The position numbers and the translations under genes are program-made. Below, one piece after another: positions 1-9,124 of a stretch of DNA of 64,000 nt; the first letter of the stretch is position 1; every line of letters begins with the position of its first letter. Source of the stretch: Burkholderiales bacterium RIFOXYD12_FULL_59_19 (GTDB taxonomy: Bacteria; Pseudomonadota; Gammaproteobacteria; Burkholderiales; Burkholderiaceae_C); contig MESQ01000001.1 in the NCBI GenBank assembly GCA_001771065.1, positions 1-64,000 of the forward strand, given 5' to 3'. Under the pieces are notes generated by a model. The model did not search any database. It saw nothing but the letters and a program-made list of their open reading frames with translations, and was not told where the DNA came from.

Positions 1-40
1 GATGAATGCATCCATTCGACCATCACGCTTCTTGAGCAAT

Positions 41-1258
41 TCAGGCTGCAAGACCTTCAGTGGAGGTGATCGGCCTCAGTTTGTGCCCTTGAATCTGTGC
101 CACCACACCAGCGGGAACCTCAAGCCACTCGGTCAGGCTTGAGAATGAACGGCGCAGGCCATGCAGGGTAAGCCCTTTCAAGCCAGCAGCGGTGCAGGCG
201 CGGGTGTGTGGGTTGTTGGGCTCAGTCAGGCATCCGCTGGCGCTTGTATTGCTTGGGAAAACCCATTCATTGCGGCGGGGCAGGGCGGCCAGTAAGTGCA
301 GCATGTAGGGCGTTGCGGGTATCTCGCGGGTTCCCTCTACCTTGTCGCGGATTTGGATGCCTTTCCATTGGGTGTTTATGTCCTCCCAGCGCAGTGACAA
401 CACTTCACCCGGCCTTGCACCAGTGAGTAGCATCATTTGAAGGCAGGCGGCAATAACCGGGTTCTGTATCTGTTGCACGGCGGTGAGCCATGCGGCCAAT
501 TGTTCACGCTGCAACACGTCCGATTTAGTTCCAGCCTTGCCCAATGATTCACGGGCTTTCTTGGTCTTGGCTGGGTTCTTTTCAGCCACCAATCCAGCAT
601 AGGCAGGTTGTTCAGCGCACCATGTCAGAAACACGGTCAGCAGTCGCCATGCCAGCCGGGCAGAACTGGCGCGGGTCTTGCCCTCATTGGCAGCCCATGC
701 CTCTATCGTGGCTTGGTCAAGGTCACACAAAGCCATCGGCATCAATGCAGCCAACGGCCCCGGCTTGGTCAATTGCTTGCCACCACCACGGCGGCCTGAC
801 GGTAAGCCCCCAGGCTTTGCCTTGTCGATGTGGTCGCGGTAATGTAGGTCACCCCAATGTGGCTTGCGTTCTTCAATGTAGGCGGCCCAGACTTCACCCA
901 CGGTCAAGGCGGCGGTTTTGGCGGCTTCCACCTTGGACGCTGCTGCGGCCTGTCGCTCTGCGGCTGCGGCAAGTGCATCCCGCTTCAAGTCTCTCGGGTC
1001 TTTGCCCTCGTCAATCAGTCGTTGCAATTCACGGGCTTTCTCTTGCGCCATCGGGATAGTCCAGTCATTCGGGCTTCCAATGGTTACGCGAATGTCCTTG
1101 CCTTGATATACGGCCTGAAACACATAGGCAGGTTTTCCTGATGGCGTGGTACGCAACCCGAGCCCTTTAGCGGTCGAGTCCCATAGAAACGCCTGCACCT
1201 TGTCAGGTGGGCACTTGAAACCGTTGACACGTCCGGCAGTGAAAGCAACCTTCGCCAT
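41..1258 (-). pseudogene. Degraded tyrosine-type integrase of an integrated element
   Basis: This resembles the P4/DUF4102-type integrases that insert elements at tRNA 3' ends. The N-terminal arm-binding domain, the core-binding domain and most of the catalytic domain are readable over 405 residues. The first catalytic Arg lies in TGARPGEVLSLRW (about residue 281), the second in HGLRRSFSSL (about 369), and the following GHK is present. Just after GHK the frame runs into unrelated residues and stops, so the segment that should hold the nucleophilic Tyr is absent. A shifted frame just downstream encodes KVLQPELLKKRDGRMDAF, which looks like the usual tail. I infer an indel or small deletion that inactivates the enzyme. 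The gene points away from the tRNA-His fragment, so the element extends left out of the window. Confidence 0.8.
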
Positions 1259-1436
1259 GTTGAACCCCTTGGTGTCTTACATCGCTCAGGATGTAAGGGG
1301 AAATGTAAGACTATTTGCACAATATAGGTGCATGTCAATCAACGGGTAGACTGTTAACTTGTCCAGTTTTTAGTTTATAAGTTGTTGATTTGTATTGATT
1401 CTACTACTCTAATCAACACGGTGAAATATAAAAAAG

Positions 1437-1487
1437 TCAGGATTGTGATTCCTGTTGTCGTGGGTTCGAGCCCCATCAGCCACCCCA
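1437..1487 (+). repeat. Displaced tRNA-His 3' fragment (attachment site attR)
   Basis: The sequence carries the anticodon arm CAGGA-TTGTGAT-TCCTG with anticodon GTG, the T arm GTGGGTTCGAGCCCCAT, and a 3' end CAGCCAC-C-CCA. This matches the 3' half of a bacterial tRNA-His. No matching D arm or 5' acceptor strand precedes it; the upstream bases are AT-rich and unrelated. Together with the adjacent integrase this is the displaced 3' end left when an element integrated into tRNA-His. The intact tRNA gene should lie at the other end of the element, left of the window. Confidence 0.85.
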
Positions 1488-1714
1488 GTAAATACAAAGA
1501 AGCCGCATGATCGAAATGGCCGTGCGGTTTTTCCAATTCTGGCATTGACAGACTGTTTGCTGACTACAGTACATGGTTTCGCGCCAAATCCAGCGCCAGC
1601 GCATGCCACCAATCAACGGTATTTTGTGACAGTCACAAAGCATCAAGTCCAAAACCCCGCCGGAAAGGCTGGGTGAATCTCTTTCGAACCACACCGATGA
1701 CTTCCTCGCTTTGC
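1488..1714. other. Intergenic stretch with no recognised gene
   Basis: Between the attachment-site fragment and the SMR gene I see no convincing coding region, RNA or strong terminator. Short ORFs here are antisense readings of the tRNA-His fragment or of the SMR gene. Confidence 0.5.
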
Positions 1715-2041
1715 TCAGGCCGATTTGCCAGCAAGGTTTAAACCCACGACACCCAACACAATCAACCCTATTGAGGCCAACTTCAGCGGCGGGAGCTGTT
1801 CTGCAAATACAAAATACCCAACCACGGCCATCAGCGCTGTCCCTGCGCCAGACCAAATGGCATAAACGACGCTGATCTCCATCCGTTTGAGCGTCAGCGA
1901 CAGCAAATAAAACGAGGCGGCATAACCGACAACGGTCATGCTCGCAGGTAACAGACGCGTGAACCCGTCTGAGGCCTTGAGCGATGCGGTGGCAATCAGC
2001 TCAAAAAAGATGGCTGAACCAAGAAGCAGGGCATTTTGCAT
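1715..2041 (-). CDS. SMR-family multidrug/quaternary-ammonium efflux protein
   Basis: This is a 108-residue, four-helix inner-membrane protein of the small multidrug resistance family (EmrE/SugE/QacE type). These work as dimers and export cationic compounds in exchange for protons. The essential membrane Glu is at position 14 (AIFFELIATASLK), as in EmrE, and the family signature SVVYAIWSGAGTALM lies in the third helix. I start at ATG 2041 because it has an AGAGAA ribosome site and gives the family length; an upstream in-frame start at 2116 would add 25 unrelated residues. It appears intact, unlike its two neighbours. The substrate cannot be told from the sequence. Confidence 0.85.
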   Translation of the reverse strand: MQNALLLGSAIFFELIATASLKASDGFTRLLPASMTVVGYAASFYLLSLTLKRMEISVVYAIWSGAGTALMAVVGYFVFAEQLPPLKLASIGLIVLGVVGLNLAGKSA

Positions 2042-2158
2042 GAAATTTCTCTGTAAATGTCTGGCATTCTCTATCGGTTTATTGATTGACACTGATGAAT
2101 GGGCAGGCGTAATCAAGCATGAACACGTCGGGCATGAACACCAACCAGACGAACAGCA

Positions 2159-2904
2159 TCAGGCTGGTTTCCATTTCAGGCGTGTCAATAAATCGACCCC
2201 AAACAGGTTGACCAACAAACCAATCATCAGCAATGCACCACCGGAAAAATGAACTGGCTTGAGGGTTTCGCCAAAGACGAACCAACCGGTGCTCAGCCCG
2301 ACCAAAGGCACCAACAGAGTGAATGGGGCAATGCGGTTGACCGGGTAGCGTGACATCAGTAAGTTCCAGGCTGAATATCCAAACAAGGTAGAAGCCCAGG
2401 CGATGTACGCCAGTGCCATCAAGGTTTGCACACTGATGTTCTGCAGTGCCGCGCTCATGGCTTCAGGGCCTTCCATGAACCAGGACAAGGCCAACAGCGG
2501 CAACGGTGGCACCAGACTGGCCCAAACCACAAAGGCCAGTTGGTTCATGGGACCATAACGGCCCACCGCACGGCTGACCAGGTTGCCGCAGGCCCACATG
2601 AAAGCGGCGGCCAGCGTCAACAAGAAACCTGCGAGCGGCATGGAAACCCCGTGGGCACTGCCAATCAGCATCAGTCCACCCGCGGCAAGCACCAGGCCGG
2701 CCAGTTGGTTGCCGTACACTTTTCTTTCAGCCACAAGGCGGTGAGAACCAGTGAAAAAAACGTTTGCGCCTGCAAAACCAGCGATGCCAGCCCCAAAGGC
2801 ATGCCCACAAAACCTAACTTGATGGCCGCAAAGTTGACACCCCACACCACGATGACAATGAACGCCAGCGCCATGTCACGCGGGCGAAGCGTGCTTTGGC
2901 TCAT
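2159..2904 (-). pseudogene. eamA: Broken EamA-type drug/metabolite exporter
   Basis: The reading resembles E. coli EamA, a ten-helix inner-membrane exporter of the DMT superfamily that exports cysteine-pathway metabolites. Two lesions are visible. First, after WGVNFAAIKLG the protein jumps to GMPLGLASLVLQAQ, omitting about 60 residues (roughly helices 2-3) that family members have there; the join is in frame. Second, near 2725-2740 the frame shifts: one frame ends LWLKEK and the continuation ERKVYGNQLAGL is in another frame. The remainder to 2159 is well conserved. The start ATG at 2904 overlaps the stop of the isochorismatase-like gene by 4 nt. A sequencing error could explain the frameshift but not the missing segment. 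Confidence 0.75.
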
Positions 2905-3413
2905 GCGTGGCCGCTTAAACCGGCCAGACAGGTGTTCACATCCACAATGCGGGCAAAGCGGTCCGCCAGCACAAGTTCGGTACGGGTTTTGATGTCCCGG
3001 GCTGAAAAAGTGACCGCAGTGGCAGCATGCGTCATGGGAAAAGTCAGTGTGGCCTCGGTCACAAAATCCACCGCGTAACCGATGTCGGCGCCAACACGCG
3101 CCGTGGTTTCACAACATTGTTCTGTCCGGATGCCACTGATGATGAGCTTGCCAATGCTGCGCCGACGCAGCCACAAGTCAAGCCCCGTATCGGTGAAAGC
3201 GTTATGCGTGTGCTTGTCAAAGCGGACATCGGGCACGCTGGTCAGCCAGGGCAGTGGCGTGACAAAGCCTGACTGGGGTGCAAACGCGCCGGCTGCTCCT
3301 GCATGAAAAATATGAAGCACCGGAAGACCGGCGGCACGACAGCCTTGCTTAAAAAATGAGATGCCCAATCTTAGATGCTCCATTGACTTGAGCATCGTAC
3401 AAGGAAGCATCAA
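2901..3413 (-). pseudogene. N-terminally truncated isochorismatase-family hydrolase
   Basis: The 170-residue reading matches the cysteine-hydrolase (isochorismatase/nicotinamidase) fold from the second strand onward. The catalytic Cys region SGIRTEQCCETTARVGADIG and the lysine in the FDKHTHNAF segment are present. The N-terminal strand carrying the catalytic Asp (usually LLIDVQ or similar) is missing: the frame opens with residues unrelated to the family, then reaches CRAAGLPVLHIFH. I infer loss of about 45 N-terminal residues, so catalysis is doubtful. Its stop overlaps the start of the broken eamA gene, so the two probably formed one transcription unit. A short functional form with a non-ATG start cannot be fully excluded. 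Confidence 0.65.
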
Positions 3414-3742
3414 AAAACCCGAAACAAGCTTACAAAAAGCCAGTAAGTGCCTGATTTCTCGGGGTTTTTCGAGTCATCCAAGATTTCTGTGGATAACTAT
3501 GTTGATATGTCGCCGATAGCGGGTCCCAAGCCTTATAAATCAAGGCTTTTGTTAGTCTGCCTAAAAATCAAGCAAAAAATAAAATTCATATAAATCAATG
3601 ACTTAAATTCGCTACCCCTTTGGTAGCGGGACGGCACATGTATTTGATTGAGGAAAAAAGCCTAGCTGATTTTTGTGCATAAGTAATCATTTTTTTTAAC
3701 AATCGGGCTGTGAAAATGGATCAAAAAGTGCTAAGTGCATCG
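3414..3742. other. AT-rich intergenic region without a recognised gene
   Basis: This stretch of about 330 nt is clearly more AT-rich than its surroundings and has no supportable ORF. A 7-bp hairpin (AAGCCTT / AAGGCTT, 3528-3548) is present without a convincing T tract on either strand. It may hold the lost 5' end and promoter of the isochorismatase-like gene, but nothing specific is visible. Confidence 0.5.
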
Positions 3743-6700
3743 TCAATGAAAGTCTCGGCTGGGTGCGGCGAGCCGCCCCAGCAAATGCGTCAAATCCACA
3801 AAGTGCTGTGCGATTAAATTGCGCACCTCGCCTTCGCGCTGCCAGGTGCCGTAGACGCCCAGCAGTTTGGCATGCATCAATTCCTTGCGCTGCTGTTCCC
3901 GCACACTTTTCCAGACGATGACCTGCACGCTGCCGTGTTCGTCCTCCAGCGACACAAAAATGACGCCCTTGGCGGTTTGTGGTTGCTGTCTGACCGTCAC
4001 GATGCCGCAGGCCCGCACCAGGCGACCATGGGGCAGGTCACGCAATGCTTTGGATGACTTGAAGCGCATGGCGCTCAAGCGCTCCCGCAGCAGCGCCATG
4101 GGATGCCGCCTGAGCGTGAGTCCGAGGGCGGCGTAGTCAAACACAATCTCTTCGCCCTCGGGGGCCGCTGGCAACTCAAGCAGTTCTTCTTCCACGGGCG
4201 CATCGCGCAGCAGCAGGGGTGGTGTATGCAAGGCCGCAGCGTCCCAGACCTGTTGCCTGCGGTGTCCTGACAGGCTGGCCAGGGCATCCGCTGCGGCCAG
4301 CAGTTTCATTTCAAACTGCGCCAGATCGGCACGCCGGGACAGGTCTTCTGCGCTCTCAAAAGGCTGTTGCGCACGCGCGGCAACAATGCGCTCGGCGGAT
4401 GTACGCTTAAGCCCGGCAATCAGACCCAGCCCCAAGCGTACGGCCGGTGTATGGGGCAAGTCCTCCAGCGTGGCGTCCAGCGCGCTGAACATCACATCAA
4501 CCGCCCGCACCGCCACGCCATGGCGCCTGGCGTCCTGCACCAACTGGCTGGGTGAGTAAAAGCCCAAGGGTTGTGAATTCAGCATGGCGGCCAGAAAAGC
4601 GGCCGGCTCTGCGTGTTTGAGCCAGCAACTGGCATACACCAGCAAGGCAAACGAGGCGGCATGGGACTCCGGGAAACCGTATTCGCTGAAGCCCTTGATC
4701 TGCTCAAAAATCTGTACGGCAAATTCTTTTTTGTAGCCGCGCGCTGTCATGCCGTCGACGATGCGGTCGTAGTATTTCTCGAGCCCGCCTTTGCGTTTCC
4801 AGGCCGCCATGGCGCGGCGCAAACCGTCCGCCTCGCCCGGGGTGAACCCGGCTGCCAGAATGCTGACCTGCATCACCTGTTCCTGAAAAACCGGAATACC
4901 CAGCGTCCTGCCCAAAGCCTGTTCCAGCGCCGCACTGGGGTAAGTCACCGCTTCCTTGCCCTGGCGGCGGTTCAGATACGGGTGCACCATACCCCCCTGG
5001 ATCGGGCCGGGTCGCACCAGCGCCACCTCAATCACCAAATCGTAAAAGCACCTCGGTTGCAAGCGCGGCAACATGCTCATTTGCGCCCGCGACTCGATCT
5101 GGAAAACGCCTACCGTGTCGGCCCGGCACATCATCGCGTAGGTGTCCGGGTCTTCAGCCGGGATGTCCTGCATCTGGAACGCAAAGCCGCGCCGCAGGCT
5201 GACGAGTTCCAGCGCTTTGCGAATCGCCGTCAGCATGCCCAGCGCCAGCACATCGACTTTGAGCAAACCCATGACGTCCAGGTCATCCTTGTCCCACTCA
5301 ATCATGGTGCGGTCTTCCATGGCGGCGGCTTCTATGGGTACCACGCGGGACAAAGGCCCCCGGGTGAGCACAAAGCCGCCCGGGTGCTGTGAAAGGTGCC
5401 GCGGAAAACCCATCAATTGGCGTGTCAGGTCCATCAACTGGCGCACCGCCAGGTCGTCCAGCGACAGGCCCAACTCTTCCAGTCGGTCAGTCTGCAGCTC
5501 CCGGCCATCCCAATGGCGGTGCGATTTGCCCAGCTTTTCCAGCAGCGCCAATTCAAAGCCCAGGGCTTTGCCAACATCCCGGATGGCCGACTTGGGCCGG
5601 TACGAAATCACCACCGCCGTCAGGGCGGCGCGCTCGCGGCCGTACTTTTGGTACAGGTACTGGATCACTTCTTCCCGGCGCTCGTGTTCAAAGTCGATGT
5701 CAATGTCGGGCGGTTCATTACGTTCCTTGCTGATGAAGCGTTCGAACAGCACACTCATACGCGCCGGGTCGACCTCAGTCACACCCAGGCAATAACACAC
5801 GGCGCTGTTGGCAGCCGAGCCGCGCCCCTGGCACAGGATGTGGCGGGAGCGTGCGAAAGAAACAATGTCGTACACCGTCAGGAAATAGGGTTCGTAATGC
5901 AGCTCACCAATGAGCGCCAACTCATGCTCGACCTGATGCTGCACCTTGGCGCTCATGCCGCCGGGCCACCGCCGGCCAGCGCCCTGGTAAGTGACCTTGC
6001 GCAAATACGACGCCGGTGTTTCTCCGGCCGGCACCACCTCTTGCGGGTACTGGTATTTCAGCTCGTCCAGTGAAAAGTCGCAGCGGGTGACCAGATTGAG
6101 CGTCTCGGCGAGCAGCGTTTCCGGGAAGATCTGGGCCAGCCGCAGTCGGCTGCGCAGGTGCTGCTCTGCGTTGGCTTGCAAGTCCAGCCCGCACGCGGTC
6201 AGGGGCTTGCCTACCCGGATGGCCGTCATGACGTCCTGCAGGGGCTTGCGCGAACGCACATGCATGTACACATCGCCCACGGCCACCAGCGCAATGGCCG
6301 TGGCGTCGCTCAGTTGCCTTAATTTGTAGCGCCAGATTTCATCGTCCAGGCTGAGCAGTTGCGTGACACCCAACCAGCACCGGCCGGTGAAATGTCTCAA
6401 TAGCCATTGGCCAATTGCAAGTAACTGCGCTGGGGTGTTGCGGCGCTCAGGGCAGACCAGCACCAGGCAATCGACCAGCGCAGACCCCCGGATGTCTTCC
6501 AGCCGAAGGTGATAGCTGCCCTTTTTTTCAGTGCTGCGCCGCAGGCGCGTGATGAACTCGCACAGCTTGCCGTAACCATTCAGATTGCAGGCCAGCACAA
6601 CCAGATGAAAAGGCGTTTCACAGCTGACCTGAAATTGTGAACCCAGCAGCAGCTTGAGGCCACAGGCCTTGGCCGCCACATGGGCGCGCACGACACCGGC

Positions 6701-6844
6701 CATACTGCATTCGTCGGTGATGGCCAGCGCGGCGTAGCCAAGTGCCTGGGCGCGCGTCACCAGTTCCTCGGGTTGACTAGCCCCCTTCAGGAACGAAAAG
6801 TTGGAGAGGCAGCGCAGCTCGGCGTAATGGGGTGGGGTGGCCAT
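3743..6844 (-). CDS. dnaE2: Error-prone DNA polymerase DnaE2 (ImuC)
   Basis: This is a C-family DNA polymerase III alpha homologue of 1033 residues, the usual DnaE2 length, and shorter than replicative DnaE. It works with ImuA and ImuB in SOS-induced translesion synthesis. The N-terminal PHP domain starts at YAELRCLSNFSFLKGAS. The polymerase core contains LCQGRGSAANSAVCY (about 341) and the catalytic acidic motif PDIDIDFEHERR (about 378). A C-terminal OB fold lies near residues 920-1010 (ACGIVTVRQQPQTAKGVIFV). The gene begins 9 nt after imuB ends and is the last gene of the imuA-imuB-dnaE2 operon, so it should be induced from the LexA box upstream of imuA. Confidence 0.95.
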   Translation of the reverse strand: MATPPHYAELRCLSNFSFLKGASQPEELVTRAQALGYAALAITDECSMAGVVRAHVAAKACGLKLLLGSQFQVSCETPFHLVVLACNLNGYGKLCEFITRLRRSTEKKGSYHLRLEDIRGSALVDCLVLVCPERRNTPAQLLAIGQWLLRHFTGRCWLGVTQLLSLDDEIWRYKLRQLSDATAIALVAVGDVYMHVRSRKPLQDVMTAIRVGKPLTACGLDLQANAEQHLRSRLRLAQIFPETLLAETLNLVTRCDFSLDELKYQYPQEVVPAGETPASYLRKVTYQGAGRRWPGGMSAKVQHQVEHELALIGELHYEPYFLTVYDIVSFARSRHILCQGRGSAANSAVCYCLGVTEVDPARMSVLFERFISKERNEPPDIDIDFEHERREEVIQYLYQKYGRERAALTAVVISYRPKSAIRDVGKALGFELALLEKLGKSHRHWDGRELQTDRLEELGLSLDDLAVRQLMDLTRQLMGFPRHLSQHPGGFVLTRGPLSRVVPIEAAAMEDRTMIEWDKDDLDVMGLLKVDVLALGMLTAIRKALELVSLRRGFAFQMQDIPAEDPDTYAMMCRADTVGVFQIESRAQMSMLPRLQPRCFYDLVIEVALVRPGPIQGGMVHPYLNRRQGKEAVTYPSAALEQALGRTLGIPVFQEQVMQVSILAAGFTPGEADGLRRAMAAWKRKGGLEKYYDRIVDGMTARGYKKEFAVQIFEQIKGFSEYGFPESHAASFALLVYASCWLKHAEPAAFLAAMLNSQPLGFYSPSQLVQDARRHGVAVRAVDVMFSALDATLEDLPHTPAVRLGLGLIAGLKRTSAERIVAARAQQPFESAEDLSRRADLAQFEMKLLAAADALASLSGHRRQQVWDAAALHTPPLLLRDAPVEEELLELPAAPEGEEIVFDYAALGLTLRRHPMALLRERLSAMRFKSSKALRDLPHGRLVRACGIVTVRQQPQTAKGVIFVSLEDEHGSVQVIVWKSVREQQRKELMHAKLLGVYGTWQREGEVRNLIAQHFVDLTHLLGRLAAPSRDFH

Positions 6845-6853
6845 GGCGCGGTC

Positions 6854-8173
6854 TCAGGCAAAGATGCCATGTAAATACCAGGACGCCACTTCGTTGCGGG
6901 GCAGGCGCTGCTGAAAAATCCACAGTGCGCCGGCGTGCTGGCTCAGGGCCACCCAGTAGTCGCGCGCCACCTGGAGGCTGTGCTGGCCACCCTCGGCATC
7001 CTTGGCACGGTGCCACCAGCCGCCCTCAATACGTTCCGGTCCCAGCAGCAGTTGCAGCGGCCCCTGGTACAGCGGGCATTCGTTCCTGACGTCGAGTTTC
7101 AGTGGGTTTTTGAGAATCCAGGTCGGCTGTGGCCCCGGTACCTGGCGCACTTTGGTGGCGGGCTTTTGGGCGTTTATCGGCTGCCAATGGACCATCCAGG
7201 CCATGCGGGTGTCCTCGACCAGCCTGGGCCGCAGCACACGTTTGTGACCCAGCCGGGCTTCGATGCGCTCCAGCACCTGGTCCACCGCTTCGCCACACGT
7301 ACGGACATCGGGCAACAGGGAGCGGCTCTCTTCGATACAGGGGGTGACCTCGGTGGCGCGCAGGACCAGCTCACCCGCCGGGGCCAGCAGTTGCACCTTG
7401 GCGAGGTTTTCACCCAGCAGCCGGCTCAGATGATCGACGTTCCGGGTTGGCTGCGCCGTGCGCACGGTGATGTCACCACCCTCACCTGCCTCCCGGGCGC
7501 GCATGGCGTCGTGGCACCAGTGCAGCGTAAAAGCCGTCACGCCGTACTGGCGGGCCGACAACCACCCGCCCATTTGCACCAGCAAACGCCGGGCGCCGAA
7601 CATCAAGGCCGGGGCTGTGTCGACACGGCCGGGCAACTCCAGCTTGGCCGAGAAAGTCTCCGGAACCTTGACCCAGGGGTAGCCCTCGGGGCGCAGTCCA
7701 TAGGCCTGGTCCAGCGCCAGCAGCAACTGGCTGTCAAAGCGCCGGCTGATGCCGCCGCGGGGCAGTTTGCGAACATCGGCCAGCGTTTTGCAGCCCAGGC
7801 GCGCCAGCGTTGCCTGATGGGCGTTGACTGCATCCATGGATTCAATGGGCAAGGGATCGAGCACCTGCGCCAACGGCATGGCAAAGCCGTCACGGATGCC
7901 CATTCGTGCGCAAGCCAGGGCTGCCAGGCTGGTCGGTGCCCAGGCCAACGCCCTGATGCCCAGCTCGGCGGCACCGGCTGCTACATGCTGGTGCAGTGGT
8001 TCTTCACCCCCGAACAAACGCATGCTTTGCGTCACCTCCAGCCATACCGTGTGCTCCTTCTGTGCCACCCGGGGGGTGAACTGAAGCGCCCAAACGGCCA
8101 CGCCCTGGGGGTCAATGCGCGGCGAGCTGTTGCAGGCGGCGTTGGTCAATAGTGCAGCCCAATGCATGGACAT
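6854..8173 (-). CDS. imuB: ImuB, Y-family polymerase-like mutasome subunit
   Basis: The 439-residue product resembles ImuB, a Y-family polymerase relative that lacks the catalytic acidic residues and bridges DnaE2 to the beta clamp. The reading starts MHWAALLT where active Y polymerases have the first catalytic Asp cluster, consistent with an inactive polymerase. Y-family little-finger-like sequence follows (residues about 150-290), then the ImuB-specific C-terminus with the conserved GGWWHRAKDAEG region and RDYWVALSQHAG. The alternative start two codons later (8167) is also possible. It lies between imuA and dnaE2 on the same strand with short gaps, so it is SOS-regulated with them. Confidence 0.92.
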   Translation of the reverse strand: MSMHWAALLTNAACNSSPRIDPQGVAVWALQFTPRVAQKEHTVWLEVTQSMRLFGGEEPLHQHVAAGAAELGIRALAWAPTSLAALACARMGIRDGFAMPLAQVLDPLPIESMDAVNAHQATLARLGCKTLADVRKLPRGGISRRFDSQLLLALDQAYGLRPEGYPWVKVPETFSAKLELPGRVDTAPALMFGARRLLVQMGGWLSARQYGVTAFTLHWCHDAMRAREAGEGGDITVRTAQPTRNVDHLSRLLGENLAKVQLLAPAGELVLRATEVTPCIEESRSLLPDVRTCGEAVDQVLERIEARLGHKRVLRPRLVEDTRMAWMVHWQPINAQKPATKVRQVPGPQPTWILKNPLKLDVRNECPLYQGPLQLLLGPERIEGGWWHRAKDAEGGQHSLQVARDYWVALSQHAGALWIFQQRLPRNEVASWYLHGIFA

Positions 8174-8230
8174 TTTTCGACCTCTGTTTTTGCCATGAAC
8201 ACAGCGTTTGGGCTTGCTGTCGGGGCGATT

Positions 8231-9103
8231 TCAATCAACCTGAATTTGGGCGGACTTCAGTCGACCAGGCGGGTGCAAGTCCGCCCTACAACGCCCTACA
8301 GGGTTCATGGCCCGTGTCTGGTATCGGGCCAGGTACGGCTGGCTTGCAAGCAACTGGTTGGGGTGCATCAGCCGAGGTGTCAACACACTGGCAAGTGTGC
8401 CTGGCAGGGCGGACAGCACGATGGGGCCGTCCAGCAAGGCGCCCTTGCGCTTGAGCAGGTGAACGTGCAGGTTCCAGTCTGGCCCGAGGGTGGTCAAAAC
8501 CCGCAGTGGTGCGGGTGAAGCGTCCAGTTGGGCCGTTTCTGGCCGGAACAGAAAGACCGGGCAATCACAGGATTGGGCGTGCACCTGCAAGCGGCGCAAT
8601 TGCTCCGCACGGGCCTGGGGCAGCCAGGCCAGAATGGCGCCACCTCGTGGGTTGGCCTTGACCAGCTGTTCGGTGGACCAGAGCCGCTCGGCCGGGGTGT
8701 CGGCAGCGATCCAGACAATGTTTTTTTCTGTGATACCGAGTTTGACCAGCCCAGGTGCGTGCGGGCGTTTGGGTGGGCCCACCAGCAGGATGTGGCCGCC
8801 GCCAGCGGCCAGCCTCGCCAACGCAGGTGACAGCAAGCGCCACTCGCACAGGGCGGGCTGGGGTTGCAGGAGTTCGGTCAGGGCATTGCAGGGCCAGCCA
8901 CCACCGGGCAGCTGGGCATCCAGCGCCGTCCAGCCGCTTGACACCACAGACTGGCCGGCCTGAGCCACCTCAGAACCGCGCCAGATGGCCTGGGCGACGC
9001 TGCCCGGGAGCTGCCCGATGTCAAACGGATGCCCAAACGATTGAGGTGACGCATCACCCGGCGGGGGTGTGGCGTTGACGATCCATTGCAGGGCGGCAGA
9101 CAT
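8231..9103 (-). CDS. imuA: ImuA, RecA/SulA-like mutasome protein
   Basis: This RecA-fold protein of about 290 residues is the first gene of the imuA-imuB-dnaE2 cassette. The core shows the ImuA pattern SSGWTALDAQLPGGGWP near residue 55 and LLVGPPKRPHAPGL near 105. ImuA helps recruit or activate the mutasome in related bacteria. A perfect LexA box sits 21 nt upstream of the ATG. The final residues, CRADLHPPGRLKSAQIQVD, are a translation of the local palindromic repeat rather than family sequence, so the native C-terminus has been replaced or extended by the repeat. The family-conserved part appears complete. Confidence 0.9.
   Translation of the reverse strand: MSAALQWIVNATPPPGDASPQSFGHPFDIGQLPGSVAQAIWRGSEVAQAGQSVVSSGWTALDAQLPGGGWPCNALTELLQPQPALCEWRLLSPALARLAAGGGHILLVGPPKRPHAPGLVKLGITEKNIVWIAADTPAERLWSTEQLVKANPRGGAILAWLPQARAEQLRRLQVHAQSCDCPVFLFRPETAQLDASPAPLRVLTTLGPDWNLHVHLLKRKGALLDGPIVLSALPGTLASVLTPRLMHPNQLLASQPYLARYQTRAMNPVGRCRADLHPPGRLKSAQIQVD
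8248..8303. repeat. Palindromic repeat copy 1, inside the imuA 3' end
   Basis: The copy starts with the hybrid core GGCGGACTTCAGTCGACC, whose two arms come from different repeat types. It is followed by GGCGGGTGCAAGTCCGCC and CCCTACA motifs. It lies within the last codons of imuA. Confidence 0.85.
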
Positions 9104-9124
9104 GGCGTTTTGGTCTTGTTTGAA

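Noticed and set aside
1409-1612. Minus-strand ORF including residues ADGARTHDNRNHNP
   Set aside because: It is the antisense reading of the tRNA-His fragment, a well-known spurious translation.
2671-2904. A separate 77-residue gene
   Set aside because: It is the N-terminal part of the frameshifted EamA pseudogene.
3528-3550. Hairpin AAGCCTT/AAGGCTT as a terminator
   Set aside because: The stem is short and there is no convincing T run on either strand relative to a gene end.
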